Source of the DNA: Tetrahymena elliotti 4EA
Lineage: Eukaryota > Ciliophora > Oligohymenophorea > Hymenostomatida > Tetrahymenidae
Assembly: GCA_000231825.2 (NCBI GenBank)
Contig: JH720318.1
Location: forward strand, 142,539-206,538
DNA length: 64,000 nucleotides
Direction: 5' to 3'
The position numbers and the translations under genes were made by a program. Below, piece by piece: positions 26,501-36,614 of the stretch; position 1 is the first letter of the stretch; every line of letters begins with the position of its first letter. The notes below the pieces were generated by a model. That model made no database searches. It was given only the letters and a program-made list of their open reading frames with translations, and was not told the origin of the DNA.

Positions 26501-27071
26501 AGGAGACAATATATCAGAGTGGGAAATTAGATAGATTATGAAATATGCTTCATACAATTAAGATGTTGAAAAAATTATTGAAAGACTCAGATAATTTAAA
26601 TAAGATACAAATGCTATTATTTAACTCAAGCTTATGCTTAAGAGACTTGAAACAAAAGTCATTTAAACAGATTTAGATTATTTGAATAGTCTGAATGAAA
26701 GTGAAAGAAATAATTACAACTTATAAAATGGTGATAACTTAGAAAGAAGCAAATAATCTAGTCTCTATTAAAGCAAGGATAAAATGATAAAAGATAGTTA
26801 AGATTTATTCAATTAAAAAATTGAGGCTCTTAGAAAGTGTAAGCAAAAAAATCCTGAAAAATTTTAAGGATTACTAACTCAATTTTAAACTGTAAAAAGT
26901 GATTCAAATATATTTAAGGCTCTAAAAAATGAAATAGCAGAGAGAGCTGATAAATAGAATATGCATACAGCAAAAGTTACTTAAGCAATGTGGGAGAATA
27001 GAATGAAAAATTTTAGTAAAACCAAAGTAAACTTTAATATTTTAAAAACTTAAAAAGTGACTAACATATGA
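20552..27071 (+). CDS. Very large Lys/Glu/Gln-rich coiled-coil protein, function unknown
   Basis: The start MFPNARDPLRGIPAQ is at 20552. Intron 20742-20880 joins LEIG to GEQNETLVKPF in frame, and further introns fall near 21195-21270, 21790-21890, 22560-22620, 23650-23720 and beyond. The protein alternates charged coiled coil (SKQLDERRIQIQKMLLEH; KEKEQEEAMRMK) with Asn/Ser-rich linkers. From ~24700 to 25350 there are short beta-rich repeats on a common theme (VKKGENGVITFD, INKDGKIVRVEKV, QDENGNMVQKVEN, KSNGEIEEIVTEVED, YDKKGDKIEEAP), each a K-D/E-G-x-I/V-hydrophobic-E turn. The C-terminal part is helical again and ends KTQKVTNI then TGA 27069. No enzyme or membrane signature. I treat it as one gene because coding frames continue through every intron I checked, but a split into two cannot be excluded. 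Confidence 0.6.
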
Positions 27072-28138
27072 GAAGAGTTGTTAAAAAATTTAAATAGATA
27101 GAATATATGAAAAGAAATAATGATAACAAATTTTAAAACCATTATTATTTTAAATTTTAATAAAATAATGAATACTTACTTAATATGGTAATAAAAATAC
27201 AATAAAGAGTAAATAAGTATGGTTAAATTAATAGAGAAAAATTTGGCATCTTTTAAACTTATAAATATAAAATATAAATAAAAATTGTTATATTCTAACA
27301 ACGTCCTAAAGAATTTAAAATAAAATATAAATAATTCATACATTTTATATAATCTGTAAACATAAATCTAATCTATCATTAAATTATTTAAGTCATTTCT
27401 TATAAGAAAAACAAAAATTTTATAGTAATTTATTAATAATTTAATACAAATTTTTTAGAATAAAAAATAGTAACTTTTAGAATTAGGATTTTAATAGGTT
27501 CATTAGTATGTTTTCTTTTAAATTAAATTTCTATTTAAAAATATTAATTTAATTTAATTTTTTTTATTAAAAACTTTAATGAAATACATTTCATCAATTA
27601 GAGATAATTGTTTTATTTAACTATTTATAACTATTAGTTTTTGAATTAACTCTGAGGAAAAAAAATCTTATTTTCTTATTAATAGTGCTATTTTATTTTT
27701 ACTCTAAAAATTGGCTTCCTTAATTTTTGATTTAGAAAAATATTTTCTGTAATTTACATATGTTGACTTAATTTTGTTTAATAGTGGTTATTTAAAAAAA
27801 ACAAATTTACTTCTATTTGTTTCATGTATGTCTTTATTTATTAGAAGATAGACCTTTCACACATTAAAGAATTTGGAATTGATTAAATTTGGATTTAATA
27901 ATTAGAATATGTAGAGATAAAACAATTTAAATCTCAGAAAAAATAGAGATGTTAATAATTAATTTGTTTATTTAATTTATATAAATGTTGAATTGTTTAG
28001 CGGTCCTATTCAATATTTTACATTAAAGCGCGACAAATAAAATCTGAAATTATAAAATACTTTCCTTCAATTTTTTTATTAGAAACAATAAATTAAAAAA
28101 AATACAAGTATCAAAATTTTGTAATAAAGCGCATAGAT
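27072..28138. other. AT-rich spacer
   Basis: About 1.07 kb between two plus-strand genes. Poly(A)/poly(T) tracts and short frames only; nothing recognisable. Confidence 0.5.
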
Positions 28139-29329
28139 ATGAAGCTTATTTCTAAAAAATTTATTAAAGAATTATCAAAGCTAACAGAGTGTAACATTTG
28201 CTACCAATTTATAAGTGATCCCACAGAATGTAGTGAATGCTAAAATATATGGTGCACTCAGTGTATAAACCAAAATGATAGAAAATGTCCAAATAAATGC
28301 TAAAAATGTGAGTTTATAAGGCCTCATAGAATTTTTAGATAAGTTATCAATGAAGTATACATTTAGTGCGATGTCTGTAATATCAAAGTTAAGTAAATTA
28401 ATTATGAAAAACATAAATCTAGCAAATAATGTAAGATTGGATACCATGCAAAGCCATCAATTTCAGAAACTGAAGCATTCAATTAGCCACGCAAAATAAA
28501 AATAATCAAGAGAGACTAAAGCTAATAGTTAAATTCGGAATTAGTATAGAGTTAATGTCATGAAGATTTAGATGCTAATGATTCTTAGACTACTGGTTTT
28601 AGCTAGAATAGTTAAAAAGAAAACGATCAAATTTTAGATTAAAATCTAAATAATTGTTGCTTATCTTAGATATTCACTGATGATGAAGAGGTACGAGAAT
28701 CATTTAATAATAATTAATATATAGTAAAGGAGGAAAACAGAGTTTTGAATTCAGAAAAAAAGAAGTTCATAAGTTAAACAAATAAAAAGTATCAAAAATT
28801 CAAAGCAATGCATTTAAGCTTATATAAAAATGGTGTATGGAAACCAATAGATGAAAAAATAAACACAGAAATTAATTTCCAAGTGTTAAAATAAATGGAA
28901 GGAGCAAAAAAAAAAAGTTTGTAAGAAATAAACATAAAAATAAACAACTTGTTTTATGACTTTAGCAAGTTTGAAGTCTATGAGCAATATGAATTAATAA
29001 AAATATTTGATGATGGCAGTGAAGATTATTGGAGTGATAGCAGTACATAACACAACTATAGTATAAAAGTAGAGAGAAAAAAATTGATTGGGAAGTTTGC
29101 TATCTACAACAATGAAATAGACTTAAAAAAAAGAGTAAAGGTCTACTTTTTACATGAAAATGATATTATCTATTACAGTGAATAGGATTAGGAAAATATC
29201 TTAGAATAATTCTATAAAAATCCTAATTCCAGATGCGTTTAAACTCATAGATCCTAAGTAGATTTAGCAAAAATGGCTGAATATACTGAAAAGAAAGTTA
29301 GAGATATAAAATTCGAATTAGCTTTTTGA
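28139..29329 (+). CDS. RING-like / TRAF-type zinc-finger protein, intronless, 396 residues
   Basis: One uninterrupted frame from ATG 28139 to TGA 29327. The N-terminus has a cysteine pattern C18-x2-C21, C31-x2-C34, C39-x2-C42, C50-x3-C54 (CNICYQFISDPTECSEC, then WCTQC and CPNKC). This is the spacing of a RING finger in which the usual His is replaced by Cys. A second zinc motif follows (CDVCNIKVKQ, then H and KQC), as in TRAF-type fingers that often sit behind a RING. The middle is Gln/Asn-rich and the last ~180 residues are charged with beta-like segments (GKFAIYNNEIDL) and no known domain. RING/TRAF-finger proteins usually act as ubiquitin ligases or adaptors; that function is inferred from the motif only. 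The missing His and atypical spacing mean it could be a structural zinc finger. Confidence 0.72.
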
Positions 29330-29975
29330 TAGTAATTAATTACCTAATTATTCTATTCTACTAATTCACTAATAATAATTACTTTTAAATTATTCTACAC
29401 TATCAATTCAAACAAAAAAACAATCATTTAATTTAAAATCAAAAATTTTTAATTTTTGATGACGAAGTAAATTCCTAATTTATAAAACATTTCTCCTTAA
29501 TGAAAAAAATGAAAGAGTATTGAAAATCCTTTCTTTCTTTTGAAGAAGCGTGTTTAAAACCTTACTCTAGCAATGAAGAGCAATGAGAGAGTATTTATAA
29601 ATAATATCAATAAAAAACTAATTTAATAAATTAACTTAAAACCATATCAAAAAAATTATTGTAAATTTACTAAAAAAATTATTTTATTTATTCTTTATTG
29701 TACTTTATTTAATCTTCTATTTTATTTTTAAAAATATTTATTTTGTTTAACTTTATTTATGAAAGATATTTTTCAATTTATTTGTTTTTTATTAATTAAA
29801 TACATTCATAGATATATAGATAAATAAATTAACCAAGAAATATATAAACACATACCTTTACATAGATAGATAGACACCAAAAAATTAGAAGAAATTAAAT
29901 ATTATTTATAATTATTGAAAATTTTGTTTAAAGGAAAGCTAGAATTGGTTATAGAATTTCTACTTGTTTAGCAAT
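29330..29975. other. AT-rich spacer
   Basis: About 650 bp between two plus-strand genes, with runs such as gatatatagataaataaatt at 29811. No coding signal. Confidence 0.5.
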
Positions 29976-32900
29976 ATGGATATAGAGAAATCAAATAATA
30001 GCTCAGATTAAATTATGAATTTAGGTAAACTATTTATGAGAATAGATTTTGGGATGTTTGTTTGAGATACAATATATGTTTCATAAATAATCCTATTAAT
30101 AATTGAAGAATTTGTGTATTAAAACATTACTTTAAAATTTTAGATTCTAATTTAGACAGAAGGATAAATAGATATGAAAGAGAAATTACATATCTATATT
30201 AAAAAAATGAAAGCATGAGCAGCTAGCTTAAGGTATTGCTTAAAGAAAAAGAGAATCATGATGATTCTGTGAAAGATATGAAAAAAGAGTTAACGGAGAA
30301 AAAGTAGACATGCTAGGAGTTAGAATAAAAACTTGCTCTATCTGAAAAGAACTAGGCTCAACTGCAAGAAACATATAGGAAGATGCTAAATGATAAAATA
30401 AACAATGTAATTATATGAATTAGTTGAAATTTAGAGAGATCTTTACAAATAAATACATCACTTTGTTCTAGTTCATATTTATAATTAAATATGATATTTA
30501 ATGTTTGATTGATGAAATTTGTAATGAAAAAAGACTTTTACATTCAATAATTCATTAGTAAAATAATATCATGAAGTAACTCATTTTCTGTATTAATATA
30601 AAAATTAGCAAAAATCTGAAGAAGCTTAGAAATTAACCAATTAAATTGAGCAATATAAACAATAAATAGAAATGTATAAAGACAATGTCTTAAAGTTAGA
30701 GAGGGAAAAGGAAAATCTAAATGAAAGTCTTGAGATTTTATAATAATAAATTCAAAGAATGAAGGAGTCAGAATCTAATTTATTGTAGCCATCTTCTTTA
30801 GGTGTACTTTAAAGCAATTATAAAAGTGTTAGTCTAGCTTCTACTTTAGATACAACTAGTTAAAGTTTAAATACATCTAGTAATATGCTCTAAAATTTGG
30901 ATTTATCTGTTAGTGCTTAAATCTCTTCATATACTATCTAAATTTCTAGTTTAAAAAGCTAATTAGAATCAGCTTTAAAGGATGCAGAAGATAGTAAGGC
31001 ATACTTATTGCAATAAAAAAACACTATGAATGAATAGAATTTGCAAATATAACAATAAGTTACAGATCGTGAAGCAAGCATCTTGGAGAAATAAGGAGAA
31101 ATTGAGTCTCTAAATAATTAGATCAAAGCTCTAAAGGAATAAATCGATTAGGATAATACTGATAAGCATGATTTAAAATAAAATTATGAATAAAATTTGA
31201 ATAAATAGAAATCAGAAGTTTTGCAATTATAACAAAAAGTTGAAAAATTAGAAAAAACTAATCAATAACTTCTTGATGAAATTGAGTAAATGGGAGAAAA
31301 AAACAGCATCTTAGAGGATAGTGTTATACCAACAGAAGAAGATAGTATTAGGGAAATAACTCTAAAATACAATTAAATATAGAAGGATTACATTAAAGCA
31401 TCTGATAAAAATAAATAATTGCAAGCATAGATTGATTATTTAAAAAGAGATCTAAACCAAAAGTTACCAGTATTAGGATTACGCAAGAATGAATACTAAA
31501 CAATGCATAGCAATTATCAAAACTTAAAGGAAAAGCTTACATTATCTATATAAAATGCAAATTAACTCTAAACAGAAAAGAACACTCTTCTTTAACAAAT
31601 TGAGAAATTAAATGCATAAAAAGTAATAAAAAATTGTTTTTAAAATTAAAAAATTCATAATATTTTCAATTAAAAGAGTTAGTCATCAAAGAAGGTAGAA
31701 AATATAGAACAAGATTACCTATACCTTAGCTTTTTACTCAACAAATTGAAGAAGGTAGTAGTTGATAGAAATAGTTTAGAAGGAATCAATTTAGTTCACT
31801 ACAATTTAGAGTACATTAAATAAGTAGGTATCTAAGAGTCTGATAGATAAGAATATGAGGAGTTAAGCTCACAATTAAAAGAGAATGCTTTGCAATAAGA
31901 AATAGAAGAAGAAAAAAGTGAAATATAATAGCTAAAAAGTTTTGTTAAATCTGATGAACATACTAAAGCATTAGAAAAATATAAATTAAAAGTAAGTTTC
32001 ATTAAAATACTCAATGGATAAATTAATTATTTTCTTTAAAAAGGAACAAGAATGTGCCATATTACAAAAAGAAGTAGCTGAGTATAAAGATAAAATTGAA
32101 AAATTAGAATAAATTGATGCTATTAGATACAAAATATTGGGAGAAGCAAATTCCACCATAACTTAATTTAATAATAGAGTATAAAGTAATGAATTGTTGT
32201 AAAAGGAAAAAATAAAACTTAGCAAAACAGAGGAAGAGAGAGATTACTATAAAAAAGAATTCAGCAAATGCTCATTTGAATTATCCCGTTTGAAAAATGA
32301 GTAGGGTATCCTGAAGGAGATGATAGAATAGGTTCAAATTTAAGCTAATTTATATAGTTCTAAATATGAACAAATTCTGAAGAGTTAGCTTAAGGAAAAT
32401 ACAGCATTTGAATAAAGTAGAATTGAAAGTAAGAGACTCAAATAATAGCTATTAGAGTTAAAGGTTAAAAATGAATCTTTAATGAGCGAAAATAATAGAC
32501 TAAATTCTTAAATTGAATTCTAACAAAAATAAATTAAACAGTAAATTTATTCTTATGAAAAAATATTATTATAATTTTAAAAAAAAATAATTTACAAAGA
32601 GAAACATAGAATTATATTGATGCTTTAAAGAAAAAATCCTTCTTCATTGAAAGAGATTAGAAATCTTCTTTAGAATTGAAGAATTTAAGAGCTAAGATAA
32701 ATGAATAAAATAAGGTAATTACTGAACTAAGAGAAAAGAATTAATTTGAAATTGAAGTTATCTCAACAAGACTGAATGAATAGTAGAAGACCTTCTAATA
32801 ATCAGAAGTTTATTAAAATATATTAATTGAAAATTTGAAATTGTTAACTCAATAATCTACAAACAAGATAAAAACCCTCAATAGAATTATCTAAGATTAA

Positions 32901-34364
32901 GGTAATTCATTTACATTTTTTATATTAAAAAGTTGATTAAAATTTTTAAAAATAACAGAAAAAGAAATTATGTAGCTGAAAGCAAAGCAAAGTATAAATA
33001 TGCTTGATGAAAATGGAGAATAAGATCTCACAAAAGACATGATATTAGATGAAAATTTTGTTAGATTAGACACTTAATTCCTTAAAAATTTAAATAAAAT
33101 GGAATAAATTGTTACAGATTAAAAAGAAGAACACTAAAAAAGTATTCAAAAGATGCAAACCATTTTAGAAGAGCTGGCTGAAAAATGTTTAGTCCTTTCT
33201 GACAAATTAAAAGAAGCAGAGAAGTTAAATGATGATAGTAATAATAGAATAAAAAGTTTAGAAGATTAGCATCTAGTTAATTTGGATAAAAAAGAAAAAG
33301 AATTTTAATAATTGCTTGAATCAAAGTAAAAGCAATATGTAGAAATAGAATAAAGATTTGAAGAGTATAGAAAAGAATAACAAAAATAATAACAAGTAAA
33401 TTCATTTTATTTGCTTTAGAAATTTATATTTTATTCTTCATCAAAAGGAAATCATTTCAAAAATGCAACAAGAATAGCAAATACAGTCTGAAAATAATGA
33501 AAGCTCGTTTTAATTAAAGAGATTAACAGATGAAAAAGAGGAATTAGCTTAATAATTAAAAGAAATCAAAGAATATTTAGGATAAATAGCAAGTGAAAAA
33601 TTAATATTAGAGTCAGCTAGTAGAAATGAAATTGAATTTTATGTTAACTAATTAAATAAAAATTAACAATAATTGTTAAAGGCGCAAGAAGCAGCTGCAA
33701 ATAAGGATACTGCTATGGATATTGAAGAAAAAGATGCTAGAGATTAAAAGGAAGCTAAAGATGAATAAAAATCTGCAGACCATTAAGATAACCTTCTTAA
33801 AAAGATTAATGATGATAATATGATTTACAATTTTGAATCTAAAATAAATCAATTACAAAAAACAGAAGAAGATCTTCGCTCAGAAAATGAATATCTTTTA
33901 CAAGTAATTTTTATTTTTTATTAATTTTTATTAAAAATATCATATATCAAATAGGAAAAAACCAAATTAGAATAAGAGTTATAGCTTGTTAAGAACTCAT
34001 AAGTGTAAGAAAAAGAGATATAACCAACAGAAAATATATCTGAAATTAAAAAGAATCATATTAGTGAAATATAAGAACTACAAGGATAATTTGAGAAAGA
34101 AAAATAACTTTTGTAAAAGTAAATTCAGCATTTGTCTCAATTTAACAAAGGCATTTCATCTGAAGAAGCATTCAATGTAATAAATAAATAAAATAATTAT
34201 TTTTATTTACCTTATTTAATAAATATAAAAAGATTAATTTAATCACTTAAAAAGATGGATTTTTAGAATTAATGGAGAAACTTCAAAAATATATTGAGAT
34301 TTAAACCTAAAATGTATAGAATAATGAATAAATTGATACTGCAAATACAGATTTATAGCAATGA
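29976..34364 (+). CDS. Long coiled-coil protein, possibly TPR/Mlp-like nuclear-basket protein
   Basis: The start MDIEKSNNSSDQIMNL is at 29976. An intron joins it to DSNLDRRINRYEREITYL, and more introns fall near 30400-30610, 31630-31690, 31990-32045, 32525-32590, 32905-32960, 33400-33450, 33905-33955 and 34170-34260. The protein is coiled coil almost throughout, roughly 1250 residues, except for a Ser/Thr-rich patch (SLASTLDTTSQSLNTSSN). The segment LNQKLPVLGLRKNEYQ followed by a Leu-rich helix is reminiscent of the conserved 'P-x-x-x-x-x-R-x-E-Y' element in the N-terminal coil of TPR/Mlp nuclear-pore proteins. The acidic region near the C-terminus (NKDTAMDIEEKDARDQ) would also fit. The resemblance is weak, and any long coiled coil (centrosomal, Golgi) could look alike. 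It ends NTDLQQ then TGA 34362. Confidence 0.6.
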
Positions 34365-35422
34365 AATTTATTCATTTATGATAATTAATTATTAAATATT
34401 TATAATGTAATTTTTTTAATTTATATGTTTTGTTTATTCAAAGAAATTTAAATATTTTCAAAAGAAAACTCAATTAATATCAAACATATTTAATTTTTTA
34501 TCACAAAATTCGATTGATAGATTCTTTAAAATTCTATTTTATCAATTAATTTAGTAATTTTGATTAAAATTCTATTTTATCAATTAATTTAGTAATTTTG
34601 ATTAAAATTCTATTTTATCAATTAATTTAGTAATTTTGATTAAAATTCTCTTGGTAAATAAGAATTTAATTTACGAATTTAACAAACTTTGAAAAATAAA
34701 AATTTATTTTTGCTTAAATTAAAAAAAAAATCCTTCATCATTATTTAAATTAAATCAAAGTATGGAGAGTTTTTAATTATTTATTGAAAGTTCTAATGAT
34801 TATATTTCTTAAGAACAAGAATTTAAAAGTGAATTTCTCAATTAATAGAAAAAACTTAATTTCTGGAATATTTCAATATTTTTAATCATTATCAAGCTAA
34901 ATAAATAAATATTTCAAAAAAAGCTCAATAATTTTTGAAGACATCTTTTCCAAATTTTATTTTGACTAAAGGAAATAACTAAAAAGTAAAATTTCTAAAA
35001 ACAATTGTTTATATTTAAATTTGTTATATCAATCTTTACTAATAATTAACTAATTTATTAAGTAGAATTTTTAATATACTTACTTTAAGAGAAATATCTA
35101 AAAAAGAAAATTGGAATAATTAAAATTGAAAAATTAAATATTTCAAAAAATTCTAATTATTTTAATAATATGGTTTCTTTATTTCATATTAGTTTTTAAT
35201 AATAAAAAAAACAATAAATTTAAGTGATTATTTAGTAGAATTTATAATAAATATTTGCTTTTTTATTTAAATATAATATCTTATCAAGAAAATTCTAATA
35301 AAGTAATTTAATAAGTAAATTTTAATAAATTTGTCATTATTTAGACAAAAGGGATTGATTAATAACAAATCTGATTGTATAAAAATTAGTTTTTTCTAGA
35401 GATTATATTGATAGATTTTATA
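34365..35422. other. AT-rich spacer containing a tandem repeat
   Basis: About 1.06 kb between two plus-strand genes. It contains the 38-bp triple repeat listed separately; the rest is A/T-rich without coding signal. Confidence 0.5.
34531..34644. repeat. Tandem repeat, three perfect copies of a 38-bp unit
   Basis: The unit starts ATTCTATTTTATCAATTAAT and ends TTTTGATTAAA; copies begin at 34531, 34569 and 34607 with no mismatch that I can see. A further partial start (attct) follows. Perfect identity implies recent expansion. Confidence 0.9.
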
Positions 35423-36145
35423 ATGAGCTATTTAAATAAGTACATAGAATTACTAAAAAAATTAAAAAATTTTGAGCTTTTTTAAAGATTTGATAAATTT
35501 ACCCATAAATGTCAATAAAGGTAATATATTTCACCCTATTTGAAGAATCTATTTTATTATAAATATTTGATTATTTTTATTGCTAATAATATTTATTTTT
35601 TAAAATAGCTTTAGATATTTGCATTACGCTTATTAAAATAATTATAAAATCAATTACTCAAAGATTCTGTTTTTTTCCTTTTGTAAGATATTATTCTATT
35701 ATTATACATTTTATAATATTTTATTTTACTAAATTTAGCATCAGCATTATTATCTGGTGCAGCATTAGGCATGTTTAAGTACCCTTAGTCAGTATTTTCT
35801 AGAATAGGAGCAGGAATAACAATGGATAATGCTCTCGACCTTTTAAAAACTGCTTAAGAACCTAGTATGAGAAATAGTTTTGCTACAGAAAAAATACTTG
35901 ATGAAGCTTTATAAACTGACAAATTAGATGATATATTTTTAACTTAACTAGGACTTTTGTGTACAGAAAATGGAAAACCAGAGTTTGCCTTTTAATGTTA
36001 TTAAATTTTACATATGAGAAACCATACAAAGTTTAGAACAAACTCAGATTTATAAATTGAAACTAATCCATAATAAGGAAAGGCATAAAAATCTGATGAT
36101 TCAGAAAAGGTAGATGTCAATGATGTTTTAGAGACTATTTCATGA
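35423..36145 (+). CDS. Small protein (192 residues) with one hydrophobic segment, unknown function
   Basis: Three exons, 35423-35520, 35609-35682 and 35739-36145, with matching phases (98 + 74 + 407 = 579 nt). It begins MSYLNKYIELLKKLKNF, then after a basic/aromatic stretch (SFRYLHYAYQNNYKINY) has a single hydrophobic, small-residue segment (ILFFSFSSALLSGAALGMF). A helical region follows with Leu/Ala pairs (MDNALDLLKTAQEPS, DDIFLTQLGLLC, PEFAFQCYQIL) that could be one or two TPR-like hairpins. It ends DVNDVLETIS. The basic N-terminus before the hydrophobic segment could suit a mitochondrial membrane protein, but I do not recognise a family. Confidence 0.7.
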
Positions 36146-36614
36146 TAATTATTTATGTATTTAACACTTAATAAAATTAAATTTATGATAATGATTTTTA
36201 ACTATTTTTGTTTAATTTGTATTAAATTTTAAGAAAAATTAAATTATTTTTAAGAGCTTAGAAGTGTTTTAAGATGATGTAATTTTTTAGATTTGCTTGC
36301 TCAACTTTTGAGCAATAAATTACAATAAATTTACTCAAAATTAGCATGAATTGTAATAAATTAATTATTATTTATATTAAATATTATTTTGATTATTTTG
36401 TTTGGATAATCAACAATAAATAATGGTATTTGATCTTATTGTGAGACATTTTATGCTTATGTGGAATTGCGGTAGATATTTAATTATAAAGATTTTAACA
36501 AATTAATTATTAAAAAAACAATTCTCAAAATTAAGTGAATCTTATTCAAATTTTCTACATTAAAAGCCGAGAACATCAAAGTTTATTTTATAGTAGAAAT
36601 TTTAAAATAGGTAA
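36146..36614. other. AT-rich spacer
   Basis: About 470 bp between two plus-strand genes; no motif beyond A/T tracts. Confidence 0.5.
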
